A DNA stretch of 9,715 nucleotides, taken from Oscillospiraceae bacterium (lineage in GTDB: Bacteria > Bacillota > Clostridia > Oscillospirales > Ruminococcaceae). The translations under genes were made by a program, and so were the position numbers. This document shows, piece by piece, positions 1 to 6,519 of this stretch (position 1 is its first letter; each line of letters starts with the position of its first letter). The stretch is taken from positions 1-9,715 of the forward strand of contig CAAGEZ010000005.1 in the NCBI GenBank assembly GCA_900768995.1, in the 5' to 3' direction. The notes beneath the pieces are model-generated. The model did not search any database and had not been told where the DNA came from. It saw nothing but the letters and a program-made list of their open reading frames with translations.

Positions 1-122
1 GATTTCAGCATTTTTTGCTGAGGTCTGCTTTGCTGTGCCTTGTTTCCTGCTTTGATCTTTTAAAAGTTCTCTTGTGTGTTTGATTTCGTTTTGTGGCTTG
101 GTGTTTTGCTCTTATCTAAATT
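1..122 (-). other. Untranslated A-rich leader of an off-window minus-strand transcript
   Basis: This stretch lies just downstream of the consensus minus-strand promoter at 132-160 and has no credible coding frame. Read on the minus strand it is A-rich and poor in T, with a 10-bp palindrome CTTTTAAAAG (57-66) and a small hairpin, TCAGCA/TGCTGA, at 5-21 with a five-base loop. The only ATG near the edge (11-9) has no Shine-Dalgarno. I infer the leader of a strongly expressed transcript, perhaps a stable RNA operon. The stretch around 57-70 faintly resembles the CTTTxAAAA part of boxA antitermination sites in Firmicute rRNA leaders, but no RNA gene is visible in the window. Confidence 0.4.
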
Positions 123-147
123 ATTGAAGTCATTATAACACTTCAAT
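123..147. repeat. Inverted repeat overlapping the -10 and start of the leftward promoter
   Basis: A perfect 8-bp inverted repeat has arms ATTGAAGT (123-130) and ACTTCAAT (140-147) separated by 9 bp. The left-promoter -10 hexamer (132-137) sits in the spacer and the predicted start site falls in one arm. This geometry fits an operator for a dimeric repressor, or a hairpin at the 5' end of the transcript. No T-run follows, so it is not a terminator. The regulatory role is inferred. Confidence 0.5.
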
Positions 148-170
148 TACCATTTGTCAAGCATTTTTTT
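132..170 (-). promoter_or_regulatory. Strong consensus sigma-A promoter reading left
   Basis: On the minus strand there is a perfect -35 TTGACA (plus-strand TGTCAA, 155-160), exactly 17 bp of spacer (138-154), and a perfect -10 TATAAT (plus-strand ATTATA, 132-137). The -10 is preceded by TGT, which also satisfies the extended -10 consensus. An A-tract just upstream of the -35 (the plus-strand T-run at 164-170) could act as an UP element. Transcription should start near 125 and run off the left end. Both hexamers are visible directly; strength and target gene are inferred. Confidence 0.85.
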
Positions 171-198
171 AACGTATGTAAATTTTAATCGGATACTA

Positions 199-227
199 TT
201 GATTTTATAGGAAATATGATGTAAAAT
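199..227 (+). promoter_or_regulatory. Candidate promoter of the esterase-met run
   Basis: TTGATT (199-204) and TAAAAT (222-227) are separated by 17 bp and match the sigma-A hexamers at 4/6 and 5/6 positions. Transcription would start near 234, giving a leader of about 45 nt before the esterase start. That is too short to hold a SAM or cobalamin riboswitch. In AT-rich DNA such matches arise by chance, so confidence is modest. Confidence 0.4.
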
Positions 228-279
228 TAAATGGAATAAATGCGTTTGCACATATTATACCGAAAGGGGTCAAAATACA

Positions 280-1809
280 ATGGGAGCACTTACAGCAGCA
301 GCAATTTTTACGGATCATATGGTGGTTCAGATGGGCAAGCCCATAGTTATATGGGGTCACGATTACAGCGACAGAAAAATTACCGCAAGCTTCTGCGGCT
401 ACACTGCCGATACAATGTGTATCGACAATTGCTGGCAGATAACATTTCCTCCTGTGAACACCTACGGCGGTCCTTATGAGCTGAAAATAACCGACGGCTC
501 GGAAAGCCTTACCATAAGCGACATTATGATAGGCGAGGTGTGGATAGCAGGCGGTCAGTCCAATATGGAGCTTGAGCTTCAGAACGAATGCCACGGAAAG
601 GACGAGCTTAAAATCTGCGCCGACTCAAATGTCCGCTTCTACTACACAAAGAAAAATCCTTACATAGACGAGTTTTTCTACATTGACGAGAAAAACGGCG
701 GCTGGGCTTTACCCTCTGAGGAAAATTCCCGCTGCTGGTCGGCTGTGGGATATTATTTCGGCAAAAAGCTTGCGGCTGACCTTGGCGTTACTGTGGGCAT
801 CATCGGCTGCAACTGGGGCGGAACTTCCGCTTCAAACTGGATAGACACAAAAAATCTCGTGCGTGACGAGGACACAAAGACATACGTTGACGAATACAAC
901 AAGGCTATGGAGGGCAAGACCTTCGAGCAGTATCTCAAAGAGCTTCGTGAATACCGTGAATGGGAGGCTGAGTGGCAGCCCAAGATAAACGAATTTTATG
1001 CTCAGAATCCTGAGGGAAGCTGGGACGATGCTCAGAAATATGCGGGAAGTCCTTCAAGATGGCCAGAACCTCTCGGTCCCAAGTCTCCTTTCAGAGCAGG
1101 CGGACTTTACGAGACTATGCTCAAAAGGATCGCTCCATACAGCGCAAAGGGCTTTATCTATTATCAGGGTGAATCCGATGACCACAAGCCTCAGATGTAT
1201 GAAAAGCTCCTTAAAATGCTTATCGCTCAGTGGAGAACCGACTGGAATGACCCTGAGATGCCCTTTATGATAGTTCAGCTTCCTATGTTCATTAACCGTG
1301 ATGAAACAGACAGAAAGAACTGGTGCCTTATCAGAGAGGCTCAGATGAACACTCATCTCACCACCGCAAACACGGGTATCGCAGTTATCCTTGACTGCGG
1401 CGAATACGGAAACATTCACCCCGTGAACAAGATCCCCGTAGGCGACCGCCTTGAAATGCAGGCTATGTATCACGTTTACAATAAGCTTTCCGCTGTCCAG
1501 GCTTACGGTCCTGTCTATTACCGCTCATACCCCGAGGAGGACTGCTTCATTCTTGAATTTAAGTATGCTTCCGATGGCTTCGACCTCAGAAATGAGGACA
1601 CCCCAAGCGGCTTTGAGCTTGCGGGAGATGACAAGGAATACAAGCCCGCTGCGGCTCAGATTCTGAGCGGCGGAAAGATACGTCTTACAAGCCCTGAGGT
1701 CAAGGAGCCGAAATATGCCCGTTTCAGATGGGTAAACTACTCCGAGGTAACTCTCTTCGGCAAGAACGGCCTCCCTGTTGCGCCTTTCAGAACAAATCCC
1801 CAGGCATAA
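280..1809 (+). CDS. Sialate O-acetylesterase-family SGNH carbohydrate esterase
   Basis: This 509-residue protein belongs to the sialate O-acetylesterase (DUF303/SASA) branch of SGNH hydrolases, which remove acetyl groups from sugars such as sialic acid or xylan-derived oligosaccharides. The N-terminal beta-rich region ends in the nucleophile block GGQSNME, with catalytic Ser94. The oxyanion/second block QGESD is at residues 296-300. The C-terminal catalytic Asp/His region is around D372 and H380 (GNIHPVNK), followed by the family-typical VGDRL. The start at 280 follows AAAGGGG (263-269) with 10 nt spacing. There is no signal peptide or membrane segment, so it should act inside the cell on imported oligosaccharides. 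The gene ends 34 nt before metF and may be co-transcribed with it, although the functions are unrelated. The exact substrate cannot be told from sequence; acetyl-xylan fragments are as likely as sialic acid. Confidence 0.88.
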   Translation: MGALTAAAIFTDHMVVQMGKPIVIWGHDYSDRKITASFCGYTADTMCIDNCWQITFPPVNTYGGPYELKITDGSESLTISDIMIGEVWIAGGQSNMELELQNECHGKDELKICADSNVRFYYTKKNPYIDEFFYIDEKNGGWALPSEENSRCWSAVGYYFGKKLAADLGVTVGIIGCNWGGTSASNWIDTKNLVRDEDTKTYVDEYNKAMEGKTFEQYLKELREYREWEAEWQPKINEFYAQNPEGSWDDAQKYAGSPSRWPEPLGPKSPFRAGGLYETMLKRIAPYSAKGFIYYQGESDDHKPQMYEKLLKMLIAQWRTDWNDPEMPFMIVQLPMFINRDETDRKNWCLIREAQMNTHLTTANTGIAVILDCGEYGNIHPVNKIPVGDRLEMQAMYHVYNKLSAVQAYGPVYYRSYPEEDCFILEFKYASDGFDLRNEDTPSGFELAGDDKEYKPAAAQILSGGKIRLTSPEVKEPKYARFRWVNYSEVTLFGKNGLPVAPFRTNPQA

Positions 1810-1843
1810 ACTCTATACTTTGGCATATCACGAAAGGAACTCT

Positions 1844-2704
1844 ATGAAATTATCTCAGCTTTTCGGCAAGGGAAAATGTGTTTTCTCCTGCGAGGTATTC
1901 CCTCCCAAGAAAAATATGCCCGCCGACACCATATACACCACTCTTGACAGCTTAAAAGCCCTTGACCCTGCATTTATCAGCGTGACCTACGGCGCAGGGG
2001 GCACATCTGGGGACAATATCACGGGAGAGATAGCGTCATACATCAAAAACGATCTGGGTATCGAATCCTGTGCTCATCTCACCTGTGTCAGCAACACCCG
2101 TGAGGACATTGACATTCTCCTTGATGACTTCAAAAAGAGGGGTATCGAAAATATCCTTGCCCTGAGAGGCGACATCAACCCCGAACGTCCTCCCAAGCAC
2201 GATTTTCACTATGCCTGCGAGCTTATCTCATACATCAAGGAGCGGGGCGACTTCCACATTTCTGCCGCCTGCTACCCCGAATGTCACATTGAAGCTCCCG
2301 ATATGATAACCGATATCCGTCACCTGAAAGAAAAAGTGGACGCAGGCGCTGAGCACCTTATGTCCCAGCTTTTCTTCGACAACAACACATTTTTTGATTT
2401 CCTCGAAAAGGCAAGGATAGCGGGAGTGAATGTGCCGATTGAAGCGGGAATTATGCCCGTTGTCAACAAAAAGCAGATAGAGCGTATGGTATCTATGTGC
2501 GGAGCAAGCCTGCCTGCGAAATTTTCACGAATGATGGCGAAGTATGAAAATTCGCCCGAGGCACTGAGAGATGCGGGAATTGCATATGCTGTTGACCAGA
2601 TAGCCGACCTTATTGCAGGGGGTGCTGACGGAATACATCTTTACACAATGAACAATCCTTATGTTGCCGAAAAAATATACTCCGCTGTAAAGGGACTGCT
2701 GTAA
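1844..2704 (+). CDS. metF: Methylenetetrahydrofolate reductase (MetF)
   Basis: MetF is a FAD enzyme that reduces 5,10-methylene-THF to 5-methyl-THF, the methyl donor for methionine synthase. The 286-residue product is close to the bacterial norm (E. coli about 296) and is a single TIM barrel. The N-terminal CEVFPPK carries the catalytic Glu (E17). LALRGD has the conserved flavin-site Asp (D110). AACYPECH and the QLFFDNNTFFDF to IEAGIMPV stretch are family hallmarks. An in-frame ATG at 1778 would add 22 residues, but it lies inside the esterase gene and lacks homology; ATG 1844 follows AAAGGA (1833-1838) with 5 nt spacing and starts at the usual place in the fold. The stop codon shares one base with the start of the next gene (TAATG), implying translational coupling with the activator and metH. 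Confidence 0.95.
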   Translation: MKLSQLFGKGKCVFSCEVFPPKKNMPADTIYTTLDSLKALDPAFISVTYGAGGTSGDNITGEIASYIKNDLGIESCAHLTCVSNTREDIDILLDDFKKRGIENILALRGDINPERPPKHDFHYACELISYIKERGDFHISAACYPECHIEAPDMITDIRHLKEKVDAGAEHLMSQLFFDNNTFFDFLEKARIAGVNVPIEAGIMPVVNKKQIERMVSMCGASLPAKFSRMMAKYENSPEALRDAGIAYAVDQIADLIAGGADGIHLYTMNNPYVAEKIYSAVKGLL

Positions 2705-3381
2705 TGATAAAGCTTGAACACATTGACCGAAATGAAGCACTGAGATATCTTGCGTGCAGAGACGAGAAAAATATCGGCGAAACTGCGTTGGCATATCTTG
2801 ATGAATGTGAAAAAAGGCTCCTTGAAGTCATATCGCCGAAGTTTCTTTACAAATATTTTCCCCTTGAATTTACAAGCGGCATACCTGTTATAAAGGGCTG
2901 CCCACTGCCCCTTGACGGCAAGGAAATTGCGGAGCATCTTGAGGGCTGCACGGGAATAATACTTATGTGCGCCACTGTGGGAAGTGAAGCTGACAGGCTC
3001 ATACGTGTGCTGCAAATTGAAGATATGGCAAAGGCGGTCATTGCTGATGCATTTGCGGGTGCGGCGGTTGAGCAGGTCATAAATGAAGCTGAAAAGCTCA
3101 TAAGAGACGAATTTCCCGAGAAATATTTCACCTGGAGATACTCCCCCGGCTACGGCGACTTCCCCATTGATGTTCAAAAGCAGCTCCTTGACGTTCTTGA
3201 CGCTCCGAGAAAGATAGGTCTTTGTACATCGGACAGCCGTATGCTCACACCCGTAAAATCGGTCACTGCCATTATCGGTACTTCCGAAAGTCCCCTTCCA
3301 CAGCGCAAAAGGGGCTGTATCACCTGCAATATGCGGGAGCACTGCCAATTCAGAAAGAGAGGACTCCACTGTGGATCTTAA
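2704..3381 (+). CDS. Stand-alone methionine synthase reactivation-domain protein
   Basis: This 225-residue protein resembles the C-terminal SAM-binding activation domain of long MetH enzymes, which returns inactive cob(II)alamin to methylcobalamin using SAM and an electron donor. The clearest match is RYSPGYGDFP (R145-P154), corresponding to the R-x-x-PGYxxxP SAM-binding motif, followed by IGLCTSDSRMLTPVKSV (171-187), matching the IGLxLTxSxxMxPxxSV core. The neighbouring MetH ends after its cobalamin domain, so the split is mutually consistent; a separate activator beside a short MetH is also known in Thermotoga maritima (TM0268/TM0269). The C-terminus adds a cysteine cluster, C205-x2-C208-x5-C214 plus C223, that is absent from E. 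coli MetH and could bind metal or an Fe-S centre (inference). The gene starts within the metF stop and overlaps metH by 11 nt. Confidence 0.85.
   Translation: MIKLEHIDRNEALRYLACRDEKNIGETALAYLDECEKRLLEVISPKFLYKYFPLEFTSGIPVIKGCPLPLDGKEIAEHLEGCTGIILMCATVGSEADRLIRVLQIEDMAKAVIADAFAGAAVEQVINEAEKLIRDEFPEKYFTWRYSPGYGDFPIDVQKQLLDVLDAPRKIGLCTSDSRMLTPVKSVTAIIGTSESPLPQRKRGCITCNMREHCQFRKRGLHCGS
3354..3363 (+). promoter_or_regulatory. Ribosome binding site fixing the GTG start of metH
   Basis: AAAGAGAGGA lies inside the end of the activator gene, 7 nt before a GTG at 3371. The next in-frame methionine falls within the first beta strand of the homocysteine domain, at the DGAMGT motif, so starting there would cut the fold. 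The GTG is therefore the likely start and overlaps the upstream stop by 11 nt. Confidence 0.75.
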
Positions 3382-5749
3382 AAAATTTTTATCCGAACGT
3401 GAATTTGTATTTTTAGACGGTGCAATGGGAACAATGCTCCAGAAAAGCGGTCTTAAGACGGGCGAGATACCCGAGCTTCTGAACATTACACACCCTGAGA
3501 TAATTGAAAAAATACACTCGATGTACCTTGAAGCAGGTTCGGATATCGTTTATGCAAATACATTCGGCGCAAACCGCTACAAGCTCGAAGGCAGCGGCCA
3601 CACAGCCGAAGAGCTTATCCGTGCCGGAATTGCCTGTGCGAAAAAAGCCTGTGCAAAAAGCGGAAAGCTGGCATATACGGCTCTTGACCTCGGTCCTATC
3701 GGTCAGCTTCTTGAACCGACGGGAAGTCTGTCCTTTGAAGAGGCTTATGATATTTTCAAAGAGCAGATACTTGCCGCTGAGGACGCTGACCTTATCGTGC
3801 TCGAAACTATGACTGACCTTTACGAGGTCAAGGCGGCTCTTCTCGCCGCAAAGGAAAATTCCGACAAGCCAGTTATCTGCACAATGACCTTTGAGCAGAA
3901 CGGCAGAACATTCACAGGCTGCTCCTGCTCCGCAATGGCTCTGACCCTTGAAGGTCTTGGTGCGGACGCTGTGGGCGTGAACTGCTCACTGGGTCCCAGA
4001 GAGCTTATGCCTGTGGTCGAGGAGATATGCCGCTGGACGACCCTGCCCGTGGCTGTCAAGCCCAATGCGGGACTTCCTGACCCAAACACAAATCTTTACA
4101 ATGTAACACCCGATGAATTTGCTGAGGCTGCGGCGAAATTTTCTCATCTCGGCGTGAAAATTCTGGGCGGCTGCTGCGGAACGAGTCCCGAATACATAAA
4201 GGCTCTCACCGAAAAGCTGAGTGCTGAGCATTTTGTCCCAAGAACTGTGAATATCCCCTCTGCGGTATGTTCATATGCCAACACAAGCGTTATAGATCAG
4301 CCCAGAATCATCGGCGAGCGCATAAATCCTACGGGTAAAAAGCGTTTCAAGGAAGCTCTGAAAAACAATGATATCAACTACATTCTCGGTCAGGCTATCG
4401 AACAGGTGAGCGCAGGTGCGGACATTCTTGACGTTAACGTTGGTCTCCCCGACATTGACGAAAAGGCTATGATGGTAAAGACCGTCAAGGCTCTTCAGGG
4501 CGTTACAGACCTGCCCCTGCAGATAGATTCTACCATTCCCGAGGTCATTGAAGCGGCTCTCAGGGTTTATAACGGCAAGGCTATCGTCAACTCTGTAAAC
4601 GGCGAGGAAAAGTCACTTGAGACCATTCTCCCCATCGTTAAAAAATACGGTGCGGCTGTTGTGGGACTGGCTCTTGACGAGAACGGTATCCCGAAAAAGG
4701 CTGAACAGCGCTTTGAAATTGCCAAAAAGATAATGAACAGGGCAATGTCAATGGGCATTCCCAAGCAGGATATTTTCATCGACTGCCTTACACTTACCGC
4801 CTCCGCCGAGCAGGAGGGCGTTATGGAGACGGTCAATGCTCTTTACCGTGTAAAGCACGAGCTTGGTCTGAAAACCGTTCTCGGTGTATCGAACATCTCC
4901 TTCGGTCTGCCGAACCGTGAGCTTATCAACAGCAATTTCTTGCAGATATGTCTTTCCCACGGACTTGACCTGCCTATCATAAACCCCAACATTCCTGCAA
5001 TGACAGGTGCGGTAAGGGCATACAAGCTGCTGACAAATATTGACAAAAATGCTGCGGAATTTATTGCGGCGTATAATAATATGGCTCCCGCAGCTGCTCC
5101 AAAGCCTGCTTCGGGAGGACTGAACGTAAGCCCCGAAGGACTTCTTTTTGCGGTACAGAACGGTCTTAAGCAGGACGGCGCTGAAATAACCGAAAAGCTT
5201 CTTGAAACCACCGATGCAATGACCATTGTTGACGAAATGCTCATTCCCGCTCTTGACAAGACGGGTGCGGATTTTGAAAGCGGACGAATCTTCCTGCCTC
5301 AACTTATCCTGTCCGCAGGCGTTGCCCAGGCGGCTTTCGAGGTCATCAAGTCAAGGATAAGCAATGACGGCAATTCCGTTTCAAAGGGCAAGGTTGTCCT
5401 TGCCACGGTCAAGGGCGATATTCACGATATCGGCAAGAACATCGTCAAAGTGCTCCTTGAAAACTACGGCTACGAGGTCATCGACCTTGGACGTGACGTT
5501 GAGTATCAGGCTGTGGCTGACGCTGCAATGCCCGATGATGTAAAGCTTGTGGGGCTTTCCGCTCTTATGACCACCACACTCAAATCTATGGAGGAGACCA
5601 TTGCGCTTCTGAGAAAGGTAAAGCCTGAGATAAAAATCGTTGTGGGCGGTGCTGTTCTCACTCCCGAATATGCCGAAAAGATCGGCGCGGATTTCTATGC
5701 AAAGGACGCAAAGGCCACCGTTGACGCCGCAAGACAGATATACGGCTGA
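3371..5749 (+). CDS. metH: Cobalamin-dependent methionine synthase (MetH), short form without reactivation domain
   Basis: MetH transfers the methyl of 5-methyl-THF to homocysteine through a bound cobalamin. The 792-residue product has three of the four classical modules. The homocysteine domain (about 1-295) opens with DGAMGT and carries zinc ligands Cys205, Cys268 and Cys269, spaced exactly as Cys247/310/311 in E. coli. The pterin domain (about 305-565) begins with IGERINPTG (314-322). The cap (about 580-663) and Rossmann cobalamin domain (about 670-792) contain the base-off signature D683-x-H685-x-x-G688, with His685 as lower cobalt ligand, Ser730 in GLSALMTTT, and the later VVGGAVLT. The protein stops there, whereas E. 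coli MetH is about 1,227 residues; the missing activation domain is the gene immediately upstream. Start is GTG. A terminator follows 43 nt after the stop. Confidence 0.97.
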   Translation: MDLKKFLSEREFVFLDGAMGTMLQKSGLKTGEIPELLNITHPEIIEKIHSMYLEAGSDIVYANTFGANRYKLEGSGHTAEELIRAGIACAKKACAKSGKLAYTALDLGPIGQLLEPTGSLSFEEAYDIFKEQILAAEDADLIVLETMTDLYEVKAALLAAKENSDKPVICTMTFEQNGRTFTGCSCSAMALTLEGLGADAVGVNCSLGPRELMPVVEEICRWTTLPVAVKPNAGLPDPNTNLYNVTPDEFAEAAAKFSHLGVKILGGCCGTSPEYIKALTEKLSAEHFVPRTVNIPSAVCSYANTSVIDQPRIIGERINPTGKKRFKEALKNNDINYILGQAIEQVSAGADILDVNVGLPDIDEKAMMVKTVKALQGVTDLPLQIDSTIPEVIEAALRVYNGKAIVNSVNGEEKSLETILPIVKKYGAAVVGLALDENGIPKKAEQRFEIAKKIMNRAMSMGIPKQDIFIDCLTLTASAEQEGVMETVNALYRVKHELGLKTVLGVSNISFGLPNRELINSNFLQICLSHGLDLPIINPNIPAMTGAVRAYKLLTNIDKNAAEFIAAYNNMAPAAAPKPASGGLNVSPEGLLFAVQNGLKQDGAEITEKLLETTDAMTIVDEMLIPALDKTGADFESGRIFLPQLILSAGVAQAAFEVIKSRISNDGNSVSKGKVVLATVKGDIHDIGKNIVKVLLENYGYEVIDLGRDVEYQAVADAAMPDDVKLVGLSALMTTTLKSMEETIALLRKVKPEIKIVVGGAVLTPEYAEKIGADFYAKDAKATVDAARQIYG

Positions 5750-5792
5750 TACCGATAATTTCAAAAATATTCCCGTTAAATCATACAAAATA

Positions 5793-5836
5793 AAAAAATC
5801 GGAAAACGGCTGAACTGAGCTGTTTTCCGATTTTTT
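5793..5836. terminator. Rho-independent terminator after metH
   Basis: A long hairpin has 19-nt arms (5793-5811 and 5818-5836) that pair throughout with one G-U wobble around a 6-nt loop (GAACTG). The arms begin and end in runs of A and T, so the structure supplies a T-tract in either direction. It ends the esterase-metF-activator-metH transcript. No gene converges on it, so the reverse activity would only matter for antisense RNA. Confidence 0.9.
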
Positions 5837-5877
5837 AAGCTTTCCCGTTTTTTCCTTATTTTTCATCACTCCCCTTT

Positions 5878-5886
5878 TGCTATACT
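5878..5886 (+). promoter_or_regulatory. Extended -10 promoter for the small exported-protein gene
   Basis: TGCTATACT (5878-5886) combines a TGn extension with a TATACT hexamer. It lies just downstream of the metH terminator, so this gene needs its own promoter. No good -35 is seen 16-18 bp upstream, as is common for extended -10 promoters. Transcription would start near 5893. Confidence 0.5.
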
Positions 5887-5891
5887 GACTG

Positions 5892-5924
5892 AGGTTTGAA
5901 CAGATGAATAATCAAACCTTTTTT
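5892..5924 (+). terminator. Possible 5'-leader attenuator hairpin
   Basis: AGGTTTGA (5892-5899) and TCAAACCT (5912-5919) form an 8-bp stem with a 12-nt loop, directly followed by a run of T (5919-5924). The shape is that of a weak intrinsic terminator at the very beginning of the transcript from the promoter at 5878-5886. The stem has only three G-C pairs, so it may be leaky, conditional or coincidental. Confidence 0.35.
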
Positions 5925-5951
5925 GTCAAAAATATTGCAGAGAGGATCGAT

Positions 5952-6473
5952 ATGATGAAGAAAATTTTTAATTCTGTACAGTGGGCTTTTCTTCTGCCGT
6001 GGGTCGGCTGCATTTTTGCAGGCGGCATCAAAACGGCGGCATATGAAGAGTCCCTCCCCGTTCCCGATGTTGCTACCGATTTTAAGACATATATGGATTA
6101 CAGGACCATAACCGACACGGATTCGGTGCAGTACGCTTTGCAGCAGGAGGCATACACCGACAGCCTTGGAATACGCCGCATTGACGGAGATGTCTGCGTG
6201 GCGCTTGGCACTGCATATGCCGAGGGCTGCGGGGAACGTTTTGAGATAACCCTTGATTCGGGAAACACATTCACCGCCATTGTGGGCGACATCAAGGCTG
6301 ACTGCCACACTGACCCATCAAACCGCTATGTTGAGCTGTGGGAGGGTCACGGGGATATGGTCGAGTTTATCGTCGAGACCGAAAAGCTTGATGACACGGT
6401 GCGGATAATGGGCAGCGTGGGTGAATATGAAAAATACAGCGGCTCGGTGACTTCTATCGTGCCGATAGAATAA
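5952..6473 (+). CDS. Small, probably exported protein of unknown function
   Basis: I do not firmly recognise this protein. From ATG 5952 it is 173 residues. The N-terminus is MMKKIFNSVQ followed by a hydrophobic stretch (about residues 9-26, WAFLLPWVGCIFAGG), which suggests a signal peptide or membrane anchor; the VGC triplet is a poor lipobox match. The mature part is acidic and predicted mostly beta, with a recognisable run GTAYAEGCGERFEITL, then VGDIKADCHTD, then GDMVEFIVETEKL, and three cysteines. That pattern recalls small double-psi beta-barrel-like extracellular domains sometimes linked to cell-wall hydrolases in Firmicutes; this is a guess from pattern. An in-frame ATG at 5904 is possible, but 5952 (or 5955) follows AGAGGA (5941-5946) at good spacing and places the hydrophobic segment near the N-terminus. 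It converges on the hydrolase gene across a shared terminator. Confidence 0.65.
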   Translation: MMKKIFNSVQWAFLLPWVGCIFAGGIKTAAYEESLPVPDVATDFKTYMDYRTITDTDSVQYALQQEAYTDSLGIRRIDGDVCVALGTAYAEGCGERFEITLDSGNTFTAIVGDIKADCHTDPSNRYVELWEGHGDMVEFIVETEKLDDTVRIMGSVGEYEKYSGSVTSIVPIE

Positions 6474-6481
6474 TGATAAAA

Positions 6482-6513
6482 ACGCAGACAAGTTGTAAAT
6501 GGCTTGTCTGCGT
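6482..6513. terminator. Bidirectional terminator between convergent genes
   Basis: A perfect 11-bp stem, ACGCAGACAAG (6482-6492) with CTTGTCTGCGT (6503-6513), encloses a 10-nt loop. T-runs lie 3' on both strands: plus-strand T from 6516, and minus-strand T produced by the A-run before 6482. It lies 8 nt after the plus-strand stop and 6 nt after the minus-strand hydrolase stop, so it serves both transcripts. Confidence 0.92.
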
Positions 6514-6519
6514 AATTTT

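Noticed and set aside
5..21. Intrinsic terminator TCAGCA/TGCTGA at the left edge
   Set aside because: The T-run is in the loop, not after the stem, and no T-tract follows on either strand, so it is only a small hairpin.
205..594. A 129-codon minus-strand open frame at the start of the esterase gene
   Set aside because: It overlaps the esterase nucleophile block, contains cysteine/histidine-rich low-complexity translation typical of antisense frames, and lacks a start signal.
1778..1843. Longer metF starting at ATG 1778
   Set aside because: The extra 22 residues overlap the esterase reading frame, do not fit the family N-terminus, and the ATG at 1844 has a well-placed AAAGGA.
1811..1843. Separate metF promoter with TATACT at 1814-1819
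   Set aside because: No extended -10 and no -35 match at 16-18 bp upstream; possible but not supported by sequence alone.
2659..3486. A 275-codon open frame on the minus strand opposite the metF/activator/metH junction
   Set aside because: It lies antisense to three recognisable overlapping genes, has no credible family motifs or ribosome binding site, and its composition is that of a shadow frame.
4748..5302. A 184-codon minus-strand open frame inside metH
   Set aside because: Fully antisense to the conserved pterin and cap domains; no recognisable protein features.
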